This document shows positions 1 through 9,539 of a stretch of 64,000 bases of DNA, one piece after another; positions within the stretch are counted from its first letter, which is position 1; each line of letters begins with the position of its first letter. Source of the DNA: Euryodendron excelsum (taxonomy: Eukaryota > Streptophyta > Magnoliopsida > Ericales > Pentaphylacaceae). Location of the stretch: contig CM065398.1 of the NCBI GenBank assembly GCA_033060915.1, positions 4,462,501 to 4,526,500 on the forward strand. Direction: 5' to 3'. Both the position numbers and the translations under genes were made by a program. Under the pieces are notes generated by a model. That model saw only the letters and a program-made list of their open reading frames with translations, was not told where the DNA came from and did not search any database.

Positions 1-199
1 ACTGTGAGCACCCCATTTTTGACCGCTCGGCAGTCTACACTCCGTCCAGACTTCTACTCAAGTCAATATGAACGTATTCTAATCGAAATCAGCTCTCTAA
101 GTCTAATCTCGTCAATTCATCGCTTCGCGGGCCCCACCGGCCCAAAGAGAAGCAAAATGACCAAAATGCCCTTAGGGGCATTATCCTTTCCTTATTCCG

Positions 200-580
200 A
201 ATTAGGCACTTCTTTCTGAAGACGGTAAGACCCCTTTCCAATTCATTTCCATTTCCAATTCCAATCCCTCTCTCGAGACAGTTTATTCCTCAAGACGGTA
301 AATCCACTCCAATCAGGCACGTCTTTCCGAAGACGGTAAGTCCTCTTTCCAATTCCAAATCAGGCACGTCTTTCCGAAGACGGTAAGACCCCTTTCTAAT
401 TCCAAATCAGGCACGTCTTTCTGAAGACGGTAAGTCCCCTTTCCAATTCCAATCCCTCCCTCAAGACAGTTGATTCCTCGATACGGTAAATCTACTCCAA
501 TTAGGCACGTCTTTCCAAGGACGATAAGACCCCTTTCAAATTCCAATCCCTCTCTCGAGACAGTTTATTCCTCGAGACGG
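200..580 (+). repeat. Minisatellite module in 5' LTR of A
   Basis: About five degenerate units of roughly 46-50 bp share the core CAGGCACGTCTTTCCGAAGA followed by CGGTAAG and CCCCTTTCCAATTCC. They are interspersed with CTCGAGACAGTTTATTCC and CTCGAGACGGT segments. The same module recurs in the 3' LTR of A (about 18440-18835), in solo LTR E (about 61005-61290) and, as an 81-bp array, in solo LTR C. Confidence 0.8.
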
Positions 581-1076
581 TCCAGCGGGTTTTTTAAAAA
601 AAATCTCTTCGAAGTGGTAAGTCCCTTTAAACCTGTCGACCGGGACAAGACCCCAAGTCCCCTAGATGATATAACGGTCCACCTTTGGTGCTTGCTAGCC
701 CGCCAATGTAGAAATGTCCGTTTAGGCACGCCTTTTGAGAAAGTTGACTTCTCAGGCGCTAAGTCCCTTTTAGTAGCTTCCCGAGATCAGGCAGTCTCGG
801 GAATGATCACGAACCGTTAGAGTAGCGGAAATACTCGCAAACATCGCAACCGTCGGAGTAGTAGAAATACTCGTAAACAAGTCGATATAGGGAATTGCCA
901 ACAAACTCCTGTATCACGCGACCGCCATCAGAGTGGTGGAAACACTCAAAACCCAGGTCAACACCAGTGCCTGCTAGCGCACTTTGGTGAAAAATGACCA
1001 AACTGCCCCATGGGCCTATTCCGAGACTTTTCGGTCAAGATGACCATTTTGCCCCTACGCATCCGAACGCCCCGGG

Positions 1077-1560
1077 AACCACACCGGCTCTGGGTATCAA
1101 ACCAGTAACCTTCTGAGATTGCTTCTTATAGTATTCTCAATCTTCTTTTACCTTTTCGGATCATTCCGAGTCAGTTCTGGCAAATCCGGTGCGAAAAGAC
1201 TGTTTTGCCCTTGGTGGGCCGGTCTTCTTTTTTGACCACACCGGCTCTGGGTATCAAACCAGTAACCTCCTGACATTGCTTCTTATAGTATTCTCAACCT
1301 TCCTTTACCTTTCCGGATCATTCTGAGTTAGTTCCAGCAAACTCAGTACAAAATGACTGTTTTGCCCCTAGTGGGCTGGTTACCTTTTCGACCACACCGG
1401 TTTTGGGTATCAAACCGGCAACCTTTAGGAACATTCTAAATAATGTTTCCAAATCTCGAGTCTTTTTTCGGGACAGTCCGAGTCCGTCCCGGCGGCTTCC
1501 CGATCCGATTGACTGTTTTGCCCCTAAAGGCATGGTCAACCCTTCCGACACATCTTATCC
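1077..1560 (+). repeat. Three ~157-bp tandem units in 5' LTR of A
   Basis: Units begin at ACCACACCGG near 1077, 1235 and 1391, so the spacing is 156-157 bp. Each carries CTCTGGGTATCAAACC, TATAGTATTCTCAACC and AAAATGACTGTTTTGCCCCT-like segments. Unit number differs among LTR copies: about five in L2 and about three here. Confidence 0.8.
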
Positions 1561-1777
1561 TCACTTTTCAAGTCAAATACCTCCAGGACATTGTTTTAAG
1601 TGTTCCTGCTCCTTTCCAGCCTTCCGGGTCATTCCCGGCCTCTTCAAATTATTCCCGAACTTTCCAAAGTCACTCCTAGTGAAGCCAAGCTAAAAATTGC
1701 AAGATAGTCACTAGTACAGGCGCCCAAATCTAGTCAAAGATACGTTGCTTGCCAAGCTAAACACTTTCCTAACTGGC

Positions 1778-1876
1778 TGGGGCCACTAGTAGTGGCGCCA
1801 AGCCAAGAATTGGCCTGGCGCCACTCTTAGTGGCGCTAAGAGGAAAATTGGCTTGGCGCCACTGCAACAGGCGCCA
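1778..1876. promoter_or_regulatory. GGCGCC palindrome cluster upstream of LTR TATA box
   Basis: Three dyads built on GGCGCCACT and AGTGGCGCC occur in about 100 bp, for example TGGCGCCACTCTTAGTGGCG at 1816-1835. The cluster ends about 15 bp before the TATA box. Equivalent clusters precede the TATA box in the other LTRs of the family. A role as promoter element is inferred from position only. Confidence 0.5.
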
Positions 1877-1891
1877 GGTCTATCCCATCTC

Positions 1892-1898
1892 TATAAAT
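1892..1898 (+). promoter_or_regulatory. TATA box of 5' LTR of A
   Basis: TATAAAT within CTCTATAAATACAAAGCC. The same context (CTATAAATA or CTATATATAC) is found at the equivalent place in the other LTRs of the family, about 1.9-2.3 kb into each plus-strand LTR. Transcription would start about 30 bp downstream. Confidence 0.7.
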
Positions 1899-2615
1899 AC
1901 AAAGCCTTCTCTAGTGTGAAAGGGGTCTGCAAACTCAATCTAAAAACACCAGTAGTCGATATACAAAGCTTGCACACTCTTAAAACCCTAAGTCCTCTAG
2001 GCTTTTCAAACCCTAGCCACCATACACTAAACCCTAGCCTCCTATACACCCATAGACACTCCTATACACATATACACTAGGCTCCAACCCTTCATTGAAG
2101 ACTTGAATTGCTGCAACTACGAAGATTTGAAGACCGAAGACGAGCCCGCGAAGATCAAGACTGAAGTGAAGCGAAGATCGAAGAAAAGCAAGGCACGTAA
2201 AATAAACAAGACACAAGGTAGGCTTTTGTTTTATGTTTCTGCACTCCCCCCTCTCTCTTCTCTCTCCTAACCCACTTGGGTTTTCTCTATTTTAATCCCC
2301 CATCTCTTTCCCCCCCTTTCTTTGCATGCTTGAAGCAAGGGGACTCCCGGTCCATGTGTAGGATTAGACTATTGGAGGGTCACCGTGTCGGGGGCTTTCC
2401 TTTAGGCTAATCGGAGACCACGTGAGTTTGGCCCTCTTGATTATGTGGTGAAGCCTTAACCTTGTATGTTCACGACCCCAAATTTGCATTGTGTATATCA
2501 TGATCTTGCATCTCCCACAAATCGTTTTCAAACTCGTTTTTCAAAGCTTGCATTAAACTTGTTTTCAAAAGTGCATTAAAATCTTCTTTTTCAAAACATG
2601 TTTTCAAAATCACAA

Positions 2616-2776
2616 TCCTAGGGTGATTTTAGCCTTTTCATGGCTATGATTGCTTTAAAAAAGTGTTACATTTAAAGTGGCTTTCATGGTCCATATTTTC
2701 AAATCTTGTTATTTTCAAAACCACTTTCCTAAAGTGGTTCTAACCTTCTTATGGTTAGAATCGCTTTAGAAAAGTG
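2616..2776 (+). repeat. Pair of conserved hairpins in LTR transcribed region
   Basis: The stem at 2722-2776 pairs CACTTTCCTAAAGTGGTTCT... with ...AGAATCGCTTTAGAAAAGTG around a short TTCTTAT loop, about 24 bp with few mismatches. A second stem of about 20 bp lies at 2616-2663, around TTTTCAT. The pair is recognisable in L2 (9458-9512 for the second), the A 3' LTR, B, C, E and the diverged LTR F. Confidence 0.65.
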
Positions 2777-2799
2777 AGATGTTTTTATACCTTCTAAAA

Positions 2800-4460
2800 A
2801 AACCTTTTCAAAAGTCTCTCTTCTTAAAAATCTCTTTTTCAACATACTTTCCTAAAACTCTCATTTCCAAAGTTGTTTTCAAAAACTCCCTCTAAAAATC
2901 TATTTTTCAAAACTCCCCTTTTCATCTCCTTTCTAAAATACTCTCCCCGAAATCCACTTTCTAAAAATGTTCCCTAAAAATTTTCCAAAAACTTTCTTCG
3001 ACAATCTTCCATTAAAAATCTTTCTAAAAAACTCTCTTTCCAAAATCTTCCTTCTAGAAACTCCCCTCTAGGGTTTTTCTTCCAAAAACTTGTTTCCAAA
3101 AACACATTTTCCAAAAACACTTTTCTTGAGCCAAAGTCAAGCCCTACAACTCACAATTAGGAAACCCTAATTTTCTTTCCAAAAACATGGTTTTCAAACT
3201 TGCTTTAAAACCTAGGTTTCCAAAACCTCTTGTTTTCACATCCAAACTATACACATTTCCAAAACCTCTTTCCTACGTCAAAATTATAGTCTTCCCAAAT
3301 CTAGGGTTTCTAAAACTTTCCCTTTCCAAATCCTTGTCAAATCAAAATTTTTCTTTAGGAAACCAAATCAAATCTTTCCATCTAGGAAACTAGATCTTAT
3401 CCTCCATTTTTGGAAACAAAATCAAACATTCTCTTTTAGAAACAAAATCCAATTCCTTCCTATTCCAAATCTTTTCTAGTTCAAATCCTTCCTAATCTTC
3501 TTAAGTTTCCAAAACTTGGACATAACAATCCTTCCTAAACTTCAAAACTCAAAATTCAAATCTCTCCTAATTTCCTACCTTCCTAGACCATAAGTTTCCT
3601 AAAACTTTCAAATCTTTCGTTAAACATTAAGTTTCCACATCTTTTCTAATTCAACCCTTTCCTAACTTTACCCATTTTCAAATCTTAACTTTCCAAAATT
3701 AGGTTTTCCAATCTTTCTTAAATTCTAACCTTTCCTAATCTTAAGATTTTCTAAAACTAAAACGCTAAAACTTTCTAAATCTTAAACTCTCTAAATTTCA
3801 AATCTTTCCAAGCTCAAAACTTTCTTAAGTTAAAACTTTCTAAACCCAAATCTTTCCAAAATCCTAACTTTCTAAATTTCCAAATCTCTCTAAAATTCTA
3901 AGCTTTCCAAATTCAAAGCTTTCTAAACTTAAAACTTTCTTATTTTCAAAACCTTTCCTCTTTCAAAACCTTTCTTAAAATGAACTTTTCTTAATTCAAA
4001 ACTTTCCTAAGTTGAAACTTTCTAAATTCAAAACTTTTCAATTTCAAAACTTTCTTAAAATGAAATGTTTCCTATTTCAAAAATTTCCTAATTCGAAACT
4101 TTCCTAAAATGAAACATTCGTAAAATGACACTTTCGTAATTTAAACCTTTCCTAATTCGCACATTTCTTAAATCTAATCTTTCCTAGTCTTCCAAGTCCA
4201 ACATTCAAGTCAAATCTTTCTAAATCTCAAGTCTTTCCTAAGTCTCCTATCTTTCCCAAGTCTAGGTTTCCTAAACCTCTATCTTTCCAAAACAAATCTA
4301 AATCTTTCTTCCAAGTTCTATTTTTTTTTAAAATCAAAATCCAACCTTTTCAATTCCAAAATTCTAAATTCCAATCTTCAATCGTTTATTTTAAATTCAA
4401 ATCAAATCCTATTTCTAGTTCAATCTCTTTCTTCTAATCAACTCTTCTATTCTCAATCGG
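2800..4460 (+). repeat. G-poor CT/A-rich degenerate repeat tract in 5' LTR of A
   Basis: About 1.7 kb consists of variations on AAACTTTCCTAAATTC and TTTCCAAAATC with very few G residues on this strand. It has no coding character; ORFs rich in Phe, Ser, Gln or Lys read through it only by composition. All LTRs of the family have an equivalent tract. Confidence 0.75.
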
Positions 4461-5159
4461 ACTCTTGTCCAAACTACGACTGACTTGATTCCTCCAAAAG
4501 GATATGTAGGCAACCCTCATGGGTGCGGTCACAACCTTTTTCAAATCTTTAATTCCACAACATGTTTCAAATTTCTATTTCTACAACTTCTTTCCAATCT
4601 CCAACCCTACGATTTTCTTCAAGTTTTTAATTCCATGATCTATTTCTATTTTGAATCTTCAATTTCAATTTTCAAAACCTTTTTCCAAATTCAAGCTTCT
4701 ATCTCTTTCTTTTCAAATCAAATAAAATTCTTTTCAAATCTATTTCGAAATCAATTCTCTTCTATTGCACTTGCATATCATGCATCATGTTAGTTTCTTT
4801 TCAAACATTCTTTTTCAATGTGGATAGGATTGAACATTAGTTAGTTAAAGACTCTCATAGGTGAATCTAGGGTAGATTGACATGTAGGTACCGAAAGGGC
4901 AGGGTAGGGTGATGGCTTAGTGTGTCTTCCTTACACATAACCAACCTCCGAACCTAGGATCACTGATTTCAAAGACCAAAAAAGGAGTTATTTTCTAAAA
5001 AGGGCTAAATATTTTCCAAAGGATGCCAAACAACTTGTTTTTCTTAAAAACCCTCTTTGGAGGTGGTATTTTCAAAAAACCTTTTTCCAAATACCCTAAG
5101 TGTAGTCTTCGGATTATTCTTAGTTTTTAGGTGACTTAACTCACCTTAATAAAGTTAGG

Positions 5160-5169
5160 TGGCGACTCC
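5160..5169 (+). other. PBS-like motif inside the LTR
   Basis: TGGCGACTCC repeats the first ten bases of the tRNA-Arg-type primer site but lies about 155 bp before the LTR end. It is also present in L2 (near 11996), the A 3' LTR (23358-23367), the B 3' LTR (36436-36445, minus) and the other copies. Confidence 0.6.
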
Positions 5170-5322
5170 AAATCTTTTCTAAAAGCCCTTTATTCAAATG
5201 AATTTTTCAATTCAAACCTAGTCGCACTCATTCTTCTACGAGGGTGAGTTCTAACGAGAGAGTACAACATTTTTTTCCACTTGTGTGTGTATTCCCCGAG
5301 TGTGAAAAATGTGGGCGTGACA

Positions 5323-6432
5323 GCTAGCGACTCCACTGAGGACACTTAGAGGGTTAGGCCGTTAGTCATGTCTCTTTACCCTTCAACCATGTAGAGTCTT
5401 CAATTAACTTGTTCAACCCTATTCACTTTAACTTTTTTTTAAAACCAAATTTTCAAAATTATTTTTAAAAAAAACATGCATTTATTCATATTATGTTTGC
5501 CATCTACATACTAACTTGTGCATCTTTGTTTTGTAGGTACGTTTGTTGTTTAAATTATATTAACTTGCCATGCATGAATGTGATGAACAGAATGAATGGG
5601 AGTTGTTGGGCTCTTTCCTCCACTTTTAAAATTCACACACACAATGCATGTGCACTTGCATTCTGCATACTTGTATTATTACCCTGATGTGACCTTTTTA
5701 GTTAGAAAGGGGGAACGGTATATTGGTTGTGGGCAAGATGCTATGTCAGTTTCTTCGCCTACGGCCTCTTGATGGTTCCCCCACTCGGATCACCAACCGA
5801 TCATGGCACCACCTCGGGGAGTGGGCCTAGGTTTGAAGATCTGGGGATCGAGCCTTTTTAGGACGCATTAGTCAACCGTCAACCTCATACTCATATAGAC
5901 ACCATGCATAGCCGAATCTCTGTCGGATTTAAGACACACGAACTGTTTTCCAAAACCATGGAGGAAAGGCGACTGATCTTACTTTCATTTATACCTGTCT
6001 ATTCCTGCTGTTATACTGACTGTATTCATACTGTTATAATGCCTGTCTAACTGCTCATGCATGCATGTTTATATTGCTATTGCAAGCTCTCTCCTTATAC
6101 TCTTTGCATACCCATGTTCATGCATTCAATATTCCATGTCAAGACAAGAGTTTCAAGTAACTCAAGTCATTGCATTTTCATACATATGATCAACCCATTG
6201 AGAGTGACACCAAGGTCACTCTCCCATGCATTAAACCTACCCAAACCCTAAGGGTTCTCGCGTAACCCTAAGGACTCATGGCATGCATACCAATCCATTC
6301 CATAAGAGGGGCCCCAATCCCTCTATGCTCACGGAGATAGGGTTACCAAGAAGATAAGGGGCAATCAATCAACAAGGTCTCTCAATGACCTCTCCGACAT
6401 TAAATCCAACGAAGGCAAATCCGAAGACTCAA
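5323..6432 (+). other. Internal region of element A, 5' part (non-coding)
   Basis: It contains the primer site, the candidate splice acceptor and otherwise no recognisable coding sequence. Much of it aligns by eye, inverted, with 47100-48189 of element B, for example the block around GGTTTGAAGATC and ACCGATCATGGCACCACCTC. It stops at the insertion point of L2. Confidence 0.8.
5325..5342 (+). other. Primer binding site of element A (tRNA-Arg type, mutated)
   Basis: TAGCGACTCCACTGAGGA starts two bases after the LTR end. Compared with the intact site of element B (TGGCGACTCCGCTGGGGA), it carries three G-to-A changes, the kind left by decay of methylated cytosine on the opposite strand. That B's version is complementary to a tRNA-Arg 3' end is established knowledge for Tat/Ogre elements. 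Confidence 0.8.
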
Positions 6433-6688
6433 TGTAAGCACCCTATTTTTTACCGCTTGGCAGTCTACACTCCGTCCAGACTTGTTTTCAAGTCATTATG
6501 GATATATTCCAATCGAAACCAATCCTCTAGTCCAAATTCCGTCTTTCCATCGCTTCGCGGGCCTGTCAGGCCCGAATAGAGGCAAAATGACCAAAATGCC
6601 CTTAGGGGCATTGTCCTTTCTTATTCCAATTTCAATCCCTCTCTCAAGACAGTTTATTCCTCGAGACGGTCTGAGTAGCAAAACTACT

Positions 6689-6990
6689 CACAAAACCGTT
6701 GGAGTGGCGGAAACACTCACACAACCGTCAGAGTGGCGGAAACACTCACAAAACCGTCAGAGTGGCGGAAGCACTCACAAAACCGTCAGAGTGGCGGAAA
6801 CACTCACAAAACCGTCAGAGTGGCGGAAGCACTCACAAAACCGTCAGAGTGGCGGAAACATTCACACAACCGTCAGAGTGGCGGAAACACTCACAAAACC
6901 GTCAGAGTGGCGGAAGCACTCACAAAACCGTCAGAGTGGCGGAAACACTCACACAACCGTCAGAGTGGCGGAAACACTCAAAACCCAGGC
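6689..6990 (+). repeat. 29-bp minisatellite, about 10 units, in L2
   Basis: The unit is CGTCAGAGTGGCGGAAACAC plus TCACAAAAC, repeated about ten times with A/G and A/C variants. Because 29 is not a multiple of 3 and no stop occurs in any phase, all three forward frames stay open. The resulting reading frames of up to 201 codons (6482-7087) are repeat artefacts. Confidence 0.92.
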
Positions 6991-7059
6991 ACGTCTCTTC
7001 AGAGACGATAAGGCCCCTTTCCAATCCCTCTCTCGAGACAGTTTATTCCTCGAGACGGT

Positions 7060-7400
7060 CCGAGTAGCAAAAATACTCCACCGTTAGAGTAGCGGAAATA
7101 CTCCACCGTTAGAGTAGCGGAAATACTCACAGAGCCGTCCGAGTAGCGGAAATACTCAACCGTTAAAGTAGCAGAAATACTCACAGAGTCGTCCGAGTAG
7201 CGGAAATACTCAACCGTTAGAGTAGCGGAAATACTCACAGAACCGTTAGAGTAGCGGAATTACTCACAGAACCGTTAGAGTAGCGGAAATACTCACAGAA
7301 CCGTTAGAGTAGCGGAAGTACTCTCAAATCGTCAACCCCGTCCGAGTAGCGGAAATACTCACACCGTTAGAGTGGCGGAAACACTCAAAACCCAGGTCAA
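7060..7400 (+). repeat. Second minisatellite block in L2
   Basis: Units related to the preceding array but with AGAGTAGCGGAAATACTC as core, in alternating long and short spacers (CACAGAACCGTT, AACCGTT, CACCGTT). This version resembles the higher-order array of the B LTRs read on the other strand. Confidence 0.85.
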
Positions 7401-7512
7401 CACCAGTGTCTGTTATCTCACTTCGGTGAAAAATGACCAAACTACCCTTAGGACCTTTTCCGAGACTTTCCGGTCAAGATGACCATTTTGCCCCTAGACG
7501 TCCGAACGCCCC

Positions 7513-8300
7513 GGGAACCACACCGGCTCTGGGTATCAAACCGGTAATGCCCCGAGAATACTTTTTATAGTGTTCTCGACCTTCCTTTACCTTTTCGGAC
7601 CATTCCGAGTCAGTTCCGGCCAACCCGGTACAAAATGACCATTTTGCCCCTAGAGAGCCGATTTCCTTTTTCGACCACACCGGCTCTGGGTATCAAACCG
7701 GTAATGACCCGAGAATGCTTTTTATAGTGTTCTCAACCTCCCCTTACCTTTCTGGATCATTCCGAGTCAGTTCCGGCCAATCCGGTGCAAAATGACCGTT
7801 TTGCCCCTGGTGGGCCGGTCTCCTTTTCCGACCACACCGGCTTTGGGTATCAAACCAGTAATGTCCCGAGAATACTTTTTATAGTGTTCTCAACCTTCAT
7901 TTACCTTTCCGGACCATTCCAAGTCAGTTCCGGCTAACCTGGTACAAAATGACCGTTTTGCCCCTAGAGGGCCGGTTTCCTTCTTCGACCACACCGGCTC
8001 TGGGTATCAAACCGGTAATGTCCTGAGAATACTTTTTATAGTGTTCTCGACCTTCCTTTAGCTTTCCGGGCCATTCCGAGTCAGTTCCATCAAACCTGGT
8101 ACAAAATGACCGTTTTGCCCCTGGTGGGCCAGTCTCCTTTTCCGACCACGCCGGCTCTGGGAATCAAACCGGCAACCTCCGGGAACATTCTGAATAATGT
8201 TTTCAGATCCCAAGTCTTTTTCTGGGACAATCCGAGTTCGCCCCAGCAGTTTCTTAGTCCGATTGACCGTTTTCCCCCTAAAGGCCCGGTCAACCTTTCC
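7513..8300 (+). repeat. About five ~157-bp tandem units in L2
   Basis: Starts of ACCACACCGGCTCTGGGTAT recur near 7516, 7675, 7832, 7989 and 8147. Each unit has AAAATGACCGTTTTGCCCCT and TTTTTATAGTGTTCTC segments. It is the same unit as in A but with more copies. Confidence 0.85.
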
Positions 8301-8645
8301 GACACATTTTGTCCTCACTTTTCAAGTCAAATACCTCCAGGACACTATTTTAAGTGTTCTTGCTCCTTTCCGGCCTTCCGGGTCACTCCCGGCTCCTTCA
8401 AATCATTCCCGGACTTTCCGGAGTCACTCCTAGTGAAGCCAGGCTAAAGTTTACATGGTAGTCACTAGTACAGGCGCCCAAATCTAGTCAAAGATACGTT
8501 GCTTGCCGACCTTAATTGTTTTCTAAATGGCTGGCGCCACTAGCAGTGGCGCCAAGCCAAAAAATGGCCTGGCGCCACTAGGAGTGGCGCCAGTGTAAAT
8601 TTTGCCCTGGCGCCACTGCAACAGGCGTCAGGCTTGTCCAACTTC

Positions 8646-8653
8646 TATATATA
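8646..8653 (+). promoter_or_regulatory. TATA box of L2
   Basis: TATATATA in ACTTCTATATATACAGAGCC, preceded by GGCGCC dyads (about 8527-8634). It is followed by the telobox leader and the candidate donor CAAG/GTAGGC at 8954/8955. Confidence 0.6.
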
Positions 8654-9539
8654 CAGAGCCTCATTCAACGTGAAAAGGGTCTACAAACTTAACCTAGAAA
8701 TCACACAATTCGATACACAGAACTCGAGCACCTCCAAAAACCCTAGCCTCCCTAGGTTTTCCAAACCCTAGCCTCCTATACACTCATACACCCCCATACA
8801 CTCATACCCTAACCTTCAACCATCCTTGGAAGACTTGAAGAGCTGCCATCCAAAGCTTGAAGACAACCCTTGAAGACTGAAGGTGAAGATCAAGACAAAG
8901 ACCGAAGACCGAAGACCGAAGACTGCACGGCACGCAAAATAAACAAGAAACAAGGTAGGCTCCCTATTTAAATTTCCGCACTTCCCCCCTCTCTCTTCTC
9001 TCTCCAACCCACTTGGGTTTTCTCTATTTTAATCCCCCATCTCTTTCCCCCCCTTTCTTTGCATGCTTGAAATAAGGGGACTCCCGGTCCATGTGTAGGA
9101 TTAAACTGTTGGAGAGTCACCGTGTCGGGGGCTTTTTTCTAGTCTAACCAGAGACCACGTGGGTCCGGCCCCCTTGATTATGTGGTGAAGCCTTAACCTT
9201 GTATGTTCACGACCCCAAATTGCATTGTGAATATCATAGTCTTGCATCTTCCAAAAATTCGTTTTCAAAAAGTTGTTTTCAAAAAATCGTTTTCAAACTT
9301 GTTTTCAAAATTGCATCAAAATCTCTTTTTCAAAAACTTGTTTTCAAAACCACAATCCTAGGGTGATTCTAGCCTTTCCATGGCTAGGGTTGCTTTAGGA
9401 AAGTGTTATATTAAAAGTGGCCTTTTGGCCTATATTTTCAAACTTTGTTTTCAAAACCACTTTCTTAAAGTGGTTCTAGCCCTCTTATGGCTAGAATTGC
9501 TTTAGAAAAGTGAGATGTTTTTATACTTTCCAAAAACTC

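Larger units (their letters stand above)
3..5322 (+). repeat. 5' LTR of element A
   Basis: This 5320-bp LTR runs from TGTGAGCACCCC to GGGCGTGACA. Internal order: minisatellite module (about 200-580), a few 29-bp GAGTAGCGGAAATACTC-type units (about 815-950), three ~157-bp units (about 1077-1550), GGCGCC palindromes (1778-1876), TATA box (1892-1898), telobox-rich leader (about 1980-2090), GAAGACCGAAGAC-rich leader, hairpins (2616-2776), a G-poor tract (about 2800-4460), and a conserved 3' block (about 4830-5322) with the PBS-like motif GGTGGCGACTCC. Short ORFs here follow low-complexity or repeat sequence and are not counted as genes. Confidence 0.93.
2218..5536 (+). other. Candidate leader intron of element A (LTR to internal region)
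   Basis: The donor is ACACAAG/GTAGGC at 2217/2218. The acceptor is CATCTTTGTTTTGTAG/GTAC, ending at 5536, about 195 nt past the primer site. The 3319-nt interval is U-rich and G-poor, as plant introns are. Element B has the same donor and acceptor context (51185 to 47971, minus strand, 3215 nt). Splicing would remove the primer site, so only unspliced RNA could be reverse transcribed. This is a motif-based prediction with no transcript evidence. Confidence 0.4.

Noticed and set aside
1970..2060. Interstitial telomere repeat
   Set aside because: AAACCCTA words are scattered and separated by other sequence, so they fit teloboxes better than a telomere array.
5955..6130. A host gene in the 5' internal part of A
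   Set aside because: Only short frames, no motif, and the same sequence is present in B as element DNA.
6482..7087. 201-codon frame with TVRVAETL/SEWRKHS repeats as a repeat-protein gene
   Set aside because: It is the 29-bp minisatellite read in one of three equally open frames and lies inside a solo LTR.
6689..7400. CRISPR-like array of 29-bp direct repeats
   Set aside because: There are no unique spacers; units are head to tail, in plant retrotransposon sequence.
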